A stretch of 64,000 nucleotides of DNA, taken from Micromonospora sp. HM5-17. Lineage in GTDB: Bacteria; Actinomycetota; Actinomycetes; Mycobacteriales; Micromonosporaceae. The position numbers and the translations under genes are program-made. Positions 42,651 to 51,359 of this stretch are shown here, piece by piece (positions within the stretch are counted from its first letter, which is position 1; the number at the start of each line of letters is the position of its first letter). The stretch is from contig NZ_RJWA01000008.1 of the NCBI RefSeq assembly GCF_003762835.1, positions 1-64,000 on the forward strand, written 5' to 3'. Under the pieces are notes generated by a model. That model was given only the letters and a program-made list of their open reading frames with translations. It was not told the origin of the DNA and did no database searches.

Positions 42651-43165
42651 CGCGGTCTCCTCCCTCCTGCGCCGACCGCTCGGTGTCCCACCCTGGCGGG
42701 ACACCGGGGGTGGGACGCCAAGCGGCGGCAGGCGCCACGGGATGTGGCGGCCATGCCAGGCCCGCCACTGGCGGTCGAGCGTGTCACTTCTCCCGGACCG
42801 CGCGGCATCGACGGTTGCCGAGCCAATCCGGGACCATACGCCGGATCGACAGTCGACCCGTATCCAGGGTGGTGAGATGGCCGCGGCGGCCGGTCATCGT
42901 AAGGCAGGCCCGAATGATAGACGGCATGGCCATTTCCGTCCATGTGGTCGGACCGCCGTTGTGCGTGGGCGGAATCTGTGCGCGCGGATGGAATGATGCC
43001 TCATTCGCATTTCTGCCAGCTCGACCACACCCGCGACAGGCCGATTTCGGCGAGCCGGGGCCGTGGGCCTTTCTCGTGGCGACGCATATCGAGCGACTCG
43101 ACAATGCCCGTGGATCGCCACGCCGCGTCAGGCGGATCTCGGGGCGCAGAGCCATGCGCCCCGGA
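42651..43165. other. Gap upstream of the EEP amino-half gene
   Basis: About 515 bases. It must contain the promoter for the gene starting at 42650. There is an AT-richer stretch near 42905-43020 with short open frames (one minus-strand ATG at 42943), but none looks like a real protein. I see no immunity-type gene here. Confidence 0.4.
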
Positions 43166-43201
43166 CCCGTGGATCCCGCCGGGTGCGGCGGGATCCACGG
43201 G
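43166..43201 (-). terminator. Strong hairpin terminator after the metalloprotease gene
   Basis: A perfect 15-bp stem (CCCGTGGATCCCGCC with GGCGGGATCCACGGG) around a 6-base loop, 13 bases beyond the stop of the metalloprotease gene. Confidence 0.75.
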
Positions 43202-43214
43202 GCGCCGAGCACAC

Positions 43215-44543
43215 TCAGCCGGCGGGGCGGAGCACCCGACCCGGCCCGGCGGCGTTGTCGGCGGCGGCCTGGGCACGTTGGGCGGGGGTGACGCAGACGT
43301 CGTCGCCGAGGAACGCCTCGCGCCAGACGTAGCCGGAGATGCAGGTGTGTGGGCCGTATGGGCCGTTGGTCCAGCGGGACGCGGCGGCGGCGTTGTCGGC
43401 GGCGACCTGGCTGCGGGTCGCGGGTGTCACACAGACGTAGTCGGACTGGTCGGCGTCGCGCCAGACGTAGCCGAGGAGGCAACGGTTGACGATGTCGGTG
43501 GTGATCGTGACGCTCGCGTTGTTGCCGGCGAGACCGTTCACGCTGATCTGGACGCCGTTGGCGTTCAGCGACTGTGCGGGCCCGCCGCCCGGCCCGGTGC
43601 GGATCAGGTAGGGAGTGCCGTCGCGGACCTCGTGCAGCAGCACGGTGTCCGCCGGGATGCCGGCGCTCCACCCGGTCTTGCGGCGGTACTCGACGGTGTA
43701 GTAGTTGAACAGATCGCCGGGATTGAACGGGATCCGGACGAGCTGCGGTCCCGTCGCCGCCGGGGTCTCCAGCGCGGCCAGTGAGATGGTCCGCGACCCG
43801 ATTCCGTCTGCCCCCATCGTGAAGACCCGGTTCTTCGGCAGCCAGCCGAGTTCGTCCCGGTGGTAGCCGTTGAGCCCGACGGCGCTGGTGCCGTAGTTCG
43901 CCGTGGTGAAGGCGTAGATGTGCATCGCGCTCATCTCGTCCCACGGGTCGTCGTACTCGCCGGGCTGGGACCAGGGCGCGTTCTGGTACGTGGTGTCGTT
44001 GGAGAACGAGTGGCCCAGGCCGATTCCATGCAGCATCTCGTGGGCGGCGAAGCCGACGTTCCACGCGCCGGGGTCGAGCAGAACACGCCCGCCGGCGGCG
44101 CCCGAGTCGACCCAGTCGTTGAGCATCACCGCGATGCGGTGGCCGGCCGGTACGGTGTAGCCGTTGGCGGCGGCGGTGTCGACGCACCGCTGGATCCGGG
44201 TCCACCGGTCGATGCTCTGGAACTCGGCCAGCGTCCAGGACATCGTGTACCAGCCCCGGATCGTGGAACCGGCGAGGGAAACCCGTCCACCCGACTGGTC
44301 GGTGAAGTAGTCCGCCACCCCGCCGGTGCCGGCACCCGCCGGGGTGAGGAAGTTGGCGAAGAACGACGGCGGTTGCGGGGTGGCCGGCCGGTCGGCGAAC
44401 CGGCACAGCAAAATGGACCAGGGCGTGGTGTTCCGGATCGGGCTGGCCGACGCCGGCGTTGCCCCGGTGACGACGGCGCCGGCCAGGGTGCCGACCAGGG
44501 CAACCGCGGTCGCCATGACACGTTGGACGACTCTCGAACGCAC
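43215..44543 (-). CDS. Secreted zinc metalloprotease with carboxyl-terminal cysteine repeats
   Basis: 442 residues from the GTG at 44543 after GGAGG. Signal peptide with cleavage near residue 33 (VTGATPASAS). The zinc site is HEMLHGIGLGHS with His168, Glu169, His172 and His178, an HExxHxxGxxH metzincin-type motif similar to M6-like and other secreted actinomycete peptidases. DDPWDEMSAMH downstream provides a Met-turn-like segment. After a beta domain (residues about 260-360) come two copies of a cysteine-containing repeat of about 37 residues (GYVWRDADQSDYVCVTP and GYVWREAFLGDDVCVTP, each followed by an A-x-R-x-Q-x-AADNA helix). The repeats probably bind wall or polymer. Extracellular. Confidence 0.87.
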   Translation of the reverse strand: MRSRVVQRVMATAVALVGTLAGAVVTGATPASASPIRNTTPWSILLCRFADRPATPQPPSFFANFLTPAGAGTGGVADYFTDQSGGRVSLAGSTIRGWYTMSWTLAEFQSIDRWTRIQRCVDTAAANGYTVPAGHRIAVMLNDWVDSGAAGGRVLLDPGAWNVGFAAHEMLHGIGLGHSFSNDTTYQNAPWSQPGEYDDPWDEMSAMHIYAFTTANYGTSAVGLNGYHRDELGWLPKNRVFTMGADGIGSRTISLAALETPAATGPQLVRIPFNPGDLFNYYTVEYRRKTGWSAGIPADTVLLHEVRDGTPYLIRTGPGGGPAQSLNANGVQISVNGLAGNNASVTITTDIVNRCLLGYVWRDADQSDYVCVTPATRSQVAADNAAAASRWTNGPYGPHTCISGYVWREAFLGDDVCVTPAQRAQAAADNAAGPGRVLRPAG

Positions 44544-44744
44544 GCGAACCTCCGTTGTGCGGCGCCCCGCCGAATCGGGACGGTGCGAGCATCAGAGCAC
44601 CGCAGCTGCGGATTGCGGGCCGAGAGTCAGGTTGACGACGGACGGGGATTCGACGTGACAACTGACGGGGATCCGACGGCGCTGCCGGGCTCAGTCGGGT
44701 TTCCCGGGGTCATCAGCTCCCACACCCCCGGGCGACCGGCGCGT

Positions 44745-44910
44745 GACGCCCGTCGTCGCCCGCGCCGCCCATGCCGCGATCTTGCGCATGTCGTTGTTCT
44801 GGTCCACGGTCACCTGGGTCAGCCGGGCCTGCAGGATCGAGGCGAGGAGGTCGTCGTACGCCGTCACCCGCTCCACCGCGCGTGCCGGTTTCCCGTTGAG
44901 GTCGCACCGC
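44745..44910 (-). pseudogene. Relic of a CorA-type magnesium transporter
   Basis: Within a minus-strand frame (44691-45017) the stretch AYDDLLASILQARLTQVTVD then QNNDMRKIAAWAA matches the cytoplasmic helix just before the first membrane helix of CorA proteins. The expected membrane helices and GMN motif do not follow; the frame runs into low-complexity sequence and stops. The preceding residues are also not CorA-like. I read this as a gene fragment. It lies between the metalloprotease and the carboxylase gene with no sign of expression signals. Confidence 0.55.
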
Positions 44911-44998
44911 AACGTTGCTCGGCCACGGTGGTCACGGATCCGCGCGGCCCCGCCCCGGCCGCCCGAGCCGGCTGGCCGGCTTTCCCGGCCACGGCACC

Positions 44999-45033
44999 GT
45001 CGGCCCACCCGGGACACGACCGGGCGGGCCGAC
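44999..45033 (-). terminator. Hairpin terminator after the carboxylase gene
   Basis: A 14-bp stem with one mismatch (GTCGGCCCACCCGG with CCGGGCGGGCCGAC) and a 7-base loop, about 25 bases after the stop of the large carboxylase gene. Confidence 0.6.
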
Positions 45034-45057
45034 GGCGGTCCGGCGCCTGTCTCGGCG

Positions 45058-48000
45058 TTACGCGTTCGCCAGCCCGCGTTCGACGGCGGCGATGATCTGC
45101 GGACGCAACTCCTCGGGCCGGATGATGGCGTCCACGGAGCCGACCTTCACGGCGCGCTGGATGGTGTGCACCGCGTCGAACTCGGCGGCCACCTCGGCCA
45201 GCTTCTCGGCCCGGACCGCGGCCCGGACGTCCCGGAGCTGGGTGACCAGCGCCGCCCGTTCCCCACCGGTCGCCGCGGCGATGCGCGCCTCCAGGTCGGT
45301 CACCCGCGGGTCCCGGGCCGTGCGCGCGTTGACCTCACCGGAGAAGACCACGGCCGCCGCAGGCGCGCCACCGATGACGGACGCGAACGAGCCCTCCACC
45401 GCGAGCACGGTCATGTTCGGGTTGAGCGTCTTGGAGAAGACCACGAACGCGCCGCCGTGGTACCGCGAGACCACGCAGAAGACGATCGGTCCCTGGAAGT
45501 TCACGATCGCCCGGCCGATCTCCGCGCCGTACTCCAACTGCAACTGCCGCATCGACTCGGGCGAGCCGTCGAACCCGGACAGGTTCGCCAGCACGACCAA
45601 CGGCCGGTTCCCACTGGCCGCGTTGATCGCCCGCGCGACCTTCTTGGACGAGCGCGGGAACAGGGTGCCCGCCGTGTAGGTGTCGGGACCGTCGGTGGGC
45701 GGGAACCCCCGCCGCGGCACCGACCGGGACTCGATGCCGATCAGGCAGACCGGGATGCCGCCGAGCCGCACATCCTGCACGATCGCGGTCTCGGCGTCGG
45801 CCATGCCCGCCCAGCGTTCCAGGACCGCGTGATCCTGGTCGGACAGTGCCCGCATCAGGGTGCGCATGTCGAACGGCTTCTTGCGATCGGGGTTGCGCTC
45901 CCGGGAGAAGATCTCGCCAACGGTGGTGAACTCGCTGTCGGGGACGGCGTGCGGGTAGTGCGAGATGTCGCGGTCGACCGGGTCGGACGTGACCGCCCGG
46001 CGTGGCCGCGCCTCGCCGGGCACGACGTAGGTGTGGTCGTGGTGCGCCATCAGCAGGTCGTGCGCGGCCCGCAGGTCCGGCGCCCAGTACTGGGCCTGGC
46101 CGTTGGGGCCCATCACCCGGTCGTAGCCGCCGATACCGAAGTTGTCCTCGGCCGACACCCCGCCGGAGAAGTCCAGCGACTGCTTACCGGTCAGCACCAT
46201 CGCCGAGTCCGGGGTCATCACCAGGATGCCCCTGGTGTGCATCAGCATCGTGGCCTCGGCGTTCCAGTACGGCTGGGCGCCCACGTTGATCCCGGCGACC
46301 ACGACGTTGATCTCGCCGCCGCGCTGGGTGAACTCCACGATCCGCCTGAGCGCGGCGGCCACCCAGTCCATGTTCTCGGTGCCCGAGGTCATCGAGATCC
46401 GCGCGCCGGCCGACAGCGCGAACCAGTCGACCGGTACGCGCATCCGCTCGGCCAGGTCGAGCGCGGCGATCACCCGCGCGCACTCCGGCTCGGCCAGCGC
46501 ACCCAGCGACCTGGTCGGGTCGCCGAGCAGCACCACCCGCGTCACGCCCTCGGGATACCGTTCGGTCGGGGTACTCACCACTCCGGCGACGATGCCCGCG
46601 CGGTTCTGTCCCTTCGGGCGCTCGACCGGGACCAGCGCCCCGGTGTCGTCCAGGTCGTACTCGGTGAAGGTGCCGCGCTGGCCGGCCAGCATCTCGGTCA
46701 GCTCGTACGGGTACGTCGTACCGCGCCGCCGCGCGGAGAGCACCTTCTGCCGGTAGTCGTCGAGCGGCTGGATCGGCTCGGCGGTCGGCGCGGTGACCGA
46801 CACCCGCATGCCCGCGTCGTAGCTGATCTGGACCGCGATGTCGGTCAGTTTGCCGGTCGTGTCGTCGCGCTGGCGGCCGAGGAAGAGGACCTCCTCCAGG
46901 CCCGCGTCGGCCGTGATCGGCAGGACACGCTGAGCGACGGCGTTCAGCTCGTCGATGGTCAGCTCGTTCGGCGGCCAGACGTAGATGGTGATCCGGTTGG
47001 TGTCGAGCCGCTTCTTCGCGGGCCGCTGCGCCTGCACCTTGCGAATCGCGTCGAGACACGCGTCCAGCGCCCCCTCGACCGCCGGCAGCGCGAGGATCCG
47101 GCCGTCGGCGTCGCGTAGCGGGGTCAGGTCGCGGACCTGGGCCATCGCGACCAGCCGCTCGTCGGCGGGGTTGTCCGGGGCGACGCAGTGGAAGAGGTAG
47201 ACCTCCTCGTCGGCGGAGGGCAGCCGGGTCAGGTCGAAGTTCCGCAGCCGGGGCAGCTGCAGGCGCTCGGCGATCAGCGGGTGAAGCCCGCGGATGACCC
47301 GGTCCTCGCCCAGACCGGGCCGGAACGTGAAGTGGTGGTGCATCGGTGTGCCGTTGGGGCCGGCCACCGACACCGTCACCCGCCGGAGCACGTCCAGCAG
47401 CCCGGCGCGGTCGAGGATCTCCCGCAGGGTCGCGGCCATCGCGTCCGCGTCGGGCTGGTCGCTCCAGGCCAGGTAGACGTCGGCGATGGACTCGGGGTTG
47501 GACAGTTCGGCGACCCGCTCCAGGGTCGCGGGGAGCTCGGCGAAGTCCGTGGCGGCGGCGATCAGCCGGAAGCGTTCGCCGTTGCGGTCGTACTCCGCCG
47601 TGAAGAACGGCTGCCCCGCCACGGTGACGCATCGCGCGTCACTCGCGCCGCGGTTGCCGTAGTAGCGGCGGCTGAGGACCTCGAGCATCGGGCCGTGGTC
47701 GGCACCCGGCCGGCCGATGCGCTGCCCGAGCAGCCGGACCAGTGGCTCGGGGGAGGCGACCATGGTGGCGATCCGCTCGGCGCGGTCGGCCGCGTTCGGG
47801 TTCTCGTCGAGGTAACGGAGGTGGCTGCGGACGGCCGCGTAGACCTCGGCCCGCTTGCGGCGCAGCATCGGCTGGGCGGCCCAACGGAACACGATGCTGC
47901 GCGCCAGGTCGCCGACCACCGGGAACCGGCGCTGGGTGGCGGAGATCAGATGCTCCAGCGCCTGGCCGACCAGCTCACGCAGCTCCGCGCCGGGCAGCGG

Positions 48001-50505
48001 CTCGGTCAGCCACCGCTGGAGGAACGCGACGATCACCGAGACGTCGGCCGACGCCCGCTGCTGCGCGAGGAAGATCCGGAACACGGCCTCCTCCAGTGCG
48101 GGCGTCCGCGCGAAGTCGTCGACGCCATAGTGGGCGAGTACCCGGGCGAGCCGGGTGCGGAAGGTCTCCGGCAGCGCGGCCCGCTCGACGTCGAGACTGC
48201 GCAGGTAGGTGTGGAAGTACTCGCGCGGGCTGTGCACCGGGTTGTCGGGCTTGGTCTCCTCGCCGACGGGCCGGTTACGGCTGAGTTCGGACAGATCGGC
48301 GAAGATCTGGAGCAGCTCGACCTCTTCCTCGAGCGGGGGATAGCGCAGCTCGGCCCGCGCGGCCAGGTAGTCCGACAACGCCCGGCGCTCGTCGCGGGGG
48401 TCGAGGTCGTAGCCGAGCAGCAGACTGCGCAGTTCGGCGATGCCGCGGGCGACCCGGGCCTCGGCGGAGAGGCCGGTCGGCGCGGGCGGCAGTTCCAGGT
48501 CGACGCCCTCGGCCTGGGCGGACTCGCCCGCTTCACCGTCGCCGGTCGGCTCCAGTCGCAGCAGGGGCGCACCGGTTTCCACCTGGCTACCGACCGAGAC
48601 CAGACACTCCCGCAGCGTCGCCCGGAACGGCGCGCGCAGGACGGTCTCCATCTTCATACTCTCCAGAACGAGCACCGGCGCGCCCGCCTCGACCTCCTCG
48701 CCCACCCCGACCGGGGTCGCGACGACCAGCGCGGGCGCGGGGGAGCGCAGCACCCCTCCCTCGTCCCGGCTGACGCGGTGGGTGACGCCGTCCACCTCGA
48801 CCAGGTGGATGGGGCCGTGCGTGTCGGTGACGAGTCGGAAGGGCCGGCCGTTGACCGTGATCCGTCCGGTGTGCTCGTCGAACCGCTCCAGCTCCGCGTC
48901 GACGGCGGAGTCCCCGACGCAGACCCGGAACCGGCGGGGCCCGGTCTGCGCGACGGTCACCCGGTAGCTCGCACCGCGGAGCTTGAGGTCGATCGGCCGG
49001 CCGCTGACGTGCTGCACCTGCGGACGGCCGCCGTGCGCGGTGGAGAGCAGCCGTTGCCGCTCGACGAGCGTCTGGTCCTCGTACGCCTCGATCGCCGCAG
49101 CGGCCAGCGCGACGCCGGAGTGCCGGGTGGAGACCAGGCGGCCCTCGGCGCGGACCCGGTCGATCCAGCCGGTGTCCGCGCTGGCGTCGATCACCTCGGG
49201 CTGGTCGAGCAGGTCGAGCAGGAAGCTCTTGTTGGTGGCGCCGCCCTCGATGATCACCGTGGTCTCGGCGACCGCGCGCCGGAGCCGGCCGAGCGCCTCG
49301 TCGCGGGTCCGGCCGTACGCGATGATCTTCGCGATCATCGAGTCGAAGTCGGCCGGGATCACGTCGCCCTCGCTGACCCCGGTGTCCACGCGGATGCCGG
49401 GACCGCTCGGCAGCACCAGCCGGACGATCCGGCCGGGCGAGGGCGCGAAGTCGCGGTCGGGGTCCTCCGCGTTGAGCCGGGCCTCGACGGCGTGGCCGGC
49501 CTCGACCGGGACCAGCTCGCCGAGCCGGCCGCCGGCGGCCACGTGAATCTGGGCCTTGACCAGGTCGAAGTCGGTGGTGACCTCGGTGATCGGGTGCTCG
49601 ACCTGCAACCGGGTGTTGACCTCGAGGAAGGCGAACATCTTCTCGCCGGGGTGGTAGAGGAACTCCACCGTGCCCACGCCGCGGTAGTCCACGGCCAGCG
49701 CGAGTCGTTCGGCCGCCGCCTTCAGCTCCCGGCTCTGCTCGGGGGTCAGGACGGGGGAGGCGGACTCCTCGATGACCTTCTGGTTGCGCCGCTGCACGGA
49801 GCAGTCCCGCACCCCCAGCGCCCAGGCGGTGCCCTGGCCGTCGGCGATCACCTGCACCTCGACGTGCCGTGCCCCGGTGACCAGGCGCTCCAGGAACACC
49901 ACGCCGCTGCCGAACGCCCGTTCGGCCTCCAGCCGCGTCCGCTCGTAGGCCTCGGCGAGCTCCTCGTCGCTGCGGACGACCCGGATTCCCCGGCCCCCAC
50001 CGCCCGCGGTCGCCTTCAGCATCAGCGGGTAGCCGATCTCGGCCGCCGCGCGCCTGGCCGCGCTCAGGCTCTCCACCGCGCCACGGCTCCACGGCGCCAT
50101 GGGGACGCCGACCTCCTCGGCGAGGAGTTTCGCGCCGATCTTGTCACCGAGCTTGCGCATCGCCTCGGCGCTGGGGCCGATGAAGGTGACGCCGTTCTTC
50201 TCGCAGAGTTCGGCGAAGGCGGGGTCCTCGGCGACGAATCCCCAGCCCATCCACGCCGCGTCGGCACGGGTCTCGACGAGTGCGCGTTCGAGGAGGGCGT
50301 GGTTCAGGTACGGCCGGGCCGACGCCGGCCCGAGGCAGTAGCTGTGGTCGGCCTCGCGGACGAAGGTCGCGGTGCGCTCGGCGTCGGTGTAGAGCGCGAC
50401 GGTCTCGATCGGCGGGGCCCCGGCCTCGGCGTTGAGCTCGCGGACGGCGTGGATCAGCCGCATGGCGGCCTCTCCGCGGTTGACGATGGCGATGCGGCTG
50501 AACAC
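45058..50505 (-). CDS. Single-chain acyl-CoA (acetyl-CoA type) carboxylase
   Basis: 1815 residues with the domain order of eukaryotic acetyl-CoA carboxylase. Residues 1 to about 450 are biotin carboxylase (ATAGGGGRGIRVV ATP loop; FLEVNTRLQVEHPITE; HAVEARLNAEDP). The biotin carrier has VLVLESMKMETV with the biotinylated Lys near 618. A middle region of about 500 residues (EYFHTYLRSLDVERAALP) resembles the central ACC domain. The rest is carboxyltransferase (SAGARISMTSGTENMDWVAA; GPNGQAQYWAPDL; VVLANLSGFDGSPESM; GPIVFCVVSRYHGGAFVVFS). It makes malonyl-CoA or a relative from acyl-CoA, bicarbonate and ATP. Most actinomycetes use separate subunits, so the fusion is unusual. Upstream of it in the same direction lies a PUFA-type polyketide locus it could supply. 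Confidence 0.9.
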   Translation of the reverse strand: MFSRIAIVNRGEAAMRLIHAVRELNAEAGAPPIETVALYTDAERTATFVREADHSYCLGPASARPYLNHALLERALVETRADAAWMGWGFVAEDPAFAELCEKNGVTFIGPSAEAMRKLGDKIGAKLLAEEVGVPMAPWSRGAVESLSAARRAAAEIGYPLMLKATAGGGGRGIRVVRSDEELAEAYERTRLEAERAFGSGVVFLERLVTGARHVEVQVIADGQGTAWALGVRDCSVQRRNQKVIEESASPVLTPEQSRELKAAAERLALAVDYRGVGTVEFLYHPGEKMFAFLEVNTRLQVEHPITEVTTDFDLVKAQIHVAAGGRLGELVPVEAGHAVEARLNAEDPDRDFAPSPGRIVRLVLPSGPGIRVDTGVSEGDVIPADFDSMIAKIIAYGRTRDEALGRLRRAVAETTVIIEGGATNKSFLLDLLDQPEVIDASADTGWIDRVRAEGRLVSTRHSGVALAAAAIEAYEDQTLVERQRLLSTAHGGRPQVQHVSGRPIDLKLRGASYRVTVAQTGPRRFRVCVGDSAVDAELERFDEHTGRITVNGRPFRLVTDTHGPIHLVEVDGVTHRVSRDEGGVLRSPAPALVVATPVGVGEEVEAGAPVLVLESMKMETVLRAPFRATLRECLVSVGSQVETGAPLLRLEPTGDGEAGESAQAEGVDLELPPAPTGLSAEARVARGIAELRSLLLGYDLDPRDERRALSDYLAARAELRYPPLEEEVELLQIFADLSELSRNRPVGEETKPDNPVHSPREYFHTYLRSLDVERAALPETFRTRLARVLAHYGVDDFARTPALEEAVFRIFLAQQRASADVSVIVAFLQRWLTEPLPGAELRELVGQALEHLISATQRRFPVVGDLARSIVFRWAAQPMLRRKRAEVYAAVRSHLRYLDENPNAADRAERIATMVASPEPLVRLLGQRIGRPGADHGPMLEVLSRRYYGNRGASDARCVTVAGQPFFTAEYDRNGERFRLIAAATDFAELPATLERVAELSNPESIADVYLAWSDQPDADAMAATLREILDRAGLLDVLRRVTVSVAGPNGTPMHHHFTFRPGLGEDRVIRGLHPLIAERLQLPRLRNFDLTRLPSADEEVYLFHCVAPDNPADERLVAMAQVRDLTPLRDADGRILALPAVEGALDACLDAIRKVQAQRPAKKRLDTNRITIYVWPPNELTIDELNAVAQRVLPITADAGLEEVLFLGRQRDDTTGKLTDIAVQISYDAGMRVSVTAPTAEPIQPLDDYRQKVLSARRRGTTYPYELTEMLAGQRGTFTEYDLDDTGALVPVERPKGQNRAGIVAGVVSTPTERYPEGVTRVVLLGDPTRSLGALAEPECARVIAALDLAERMRVPVDWFALSAGARISMTSGTENMDWVAAALRRIVEFTQRGGEINVVVAGINVGAQPYWNAEATMLMHTRGILVMTPDSAMVLTGKQSLDFSGGVSAEDNFGIGGYDRVMGPNGQAQYWAPDLRAAHDLLMAHHDHTYVVPGEARPRRAVTSDPVDRDISHYPHAVPDSEFTTVGEIFSRERNPDRKKPFDMRTLMRALSDQDHAVLERWAGMADAETAIVQDVRLGGIPVCLIGIESRSVPRRGFPPTDGPDTYTAGTLFPRSSKKVARAINAASGNRPLVVLANLSGFDGSPESMRQLQLEYGAEIGRAIVNFQGPIVFCVVSRYHGGAFVVFSKTLNPNMTVLAVEGSFASVIGGAPAAAVVFSGEVNARTARDPRVTDLEARIAAATGGERAALVTQLRDVRAAVRAEKLAEVAAEFDAVHTIQRAVKVGSVDAIIRPEELRPQIIAAVERGLANA

Positions 50506-50585
50506 CGAGTAAGCCTCCCAAAGGTTCCTTCACAGCAGAACGGGGACACCCTCGGGGCAGGGGTCCCCGTCACCAACCCTCGCCG

Positions 50586-50690
50586 CTACCGCCCGGTATG
50601 GAAACCGTGGGATCCGCCACCGGGAGGAGGGGCACAGTTGTGGACACCCGCCAACTCTAGACGTCCCGACTTCACCTCCTGAACAGCCAT
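50586..50690 (-). CDS. Possible 34-residue leader or small protein
   Basis: An ATG at 50690 opens 34 residues beginning MAVQEVKSGRLELAGVHNC and ending in a Pro/Gly/His-rich tail, stopping at 50586, 80 bases before the carboxylase start. The first half has balanced, protein-like composition that is unusual for intergenic sequence in such a GC-rich genome. The ribosome binding site is weak (GGGTCCG), and I do not recognise it. It could be a leader peptide of the carboxylase gene or a small independent protein. Confidence 0.25.
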   Translation of the reverse strand: MAVQEVKSGRLELAGVHNCAPPPGGGSHGFHTGR

Positions 50691-51359
50691 CGGACCCGGC
50701 GCCAGCCGTCCGCCACCCGCGCGCTAACGCTCATCCCGACCGGCTCCACCAGACCGGGGTGCACGCCGTACCCGCTGGCCCGCCGCCGCGTACGCCATCG
50801 CCGGATATCGGTGACCTCACCTCCGGTGGGTGGTGCGGGGGTCAATTCCGTCGATTCGTCCGACCGCACCGCGTGCGTGGCGCGGCCGGTCGGTTTACGC
50901 CGATCTGGGGCGGTGACCGGGGGCAGATCGGATGTTCCGGTATTGCGTATGTCCGGATGACGCCGGCCGGCGGGTACCAATTCGTCGCGACCCGTTCGCG
51001 GGTACGACCCGCTATCGAGGAGTGGCGCACCCCGCCCCGGTCGCCCGGGGCCACGATCGGTGCCCGGGCCGATGTCCGGGTTGGCCGTCGGGTCTTCCGG
51101 GCCGGATTTTCCGGCCGGCACCGGTCCGGCGAACTGCCACCGGCCGCGGTCGGGGCCGGCGGCCGCCGCGACCACCGACTCCGGGCTGCCCGCGCCGGCG
51201 GACGGCAGGGCGCCGCTCGACGGACCGGCGACGGTGGCCCGGGACGCCGACCCCGGACGGAGGCGCGGTGCGCGCTGGGTGGGGCGCCGGCGACCGTCGA
51301 CGGCCGGCGCCGCGTGACCGGCGGGGTCGCGGCGCCCGGTGCTCGCCGCCGCATGAGTG
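50691..51359. other. Gap between carboxylase and sulfotransferase genes
   Basis: About 670 bases without a convincing gene; short frames on both strands are arginine- and proline-rich shadows. A hairpin at 51283-51311 (9-bp stem GGCGCCGGC / GCCGGCGCC, 11-base loop) could end the polyketide operon transcript 50 bases after the sulfotransferase stop. The promoter of the carboxylase is probably in the AT-richer part near 50640-50700 or 50925-51000. Confidence 0.35.

Noticed and set aside
42296-42943. Minus-strand frame starting MDGNGHAVYHSG upstream of the EEP amino-half gene.
   Set aside because: The first residues look plausible, but the frame soon becomes shadow sequence of the WXG gene. No ribosome binding site and no family match, so not called as an immunity gene.
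42784-44661. A 625-codon minus-strand frame covering the metalloprotease gene.
   Set aside because: It is a frame-shifted shadow of the metalloprotease; the true frame (43215-44543) has a signal peptide and zinc site.
47188-50682. A very long open frame (over 1100 codons) on the plus strand, antisense to the carboxylase gene.
   Set aside because: It mirrors the codon pattern of the minus-strand carboxylase, which has complete domain motifs. The antisense protein is low-complexity Arg/Gly/Asp-rich without any domain.
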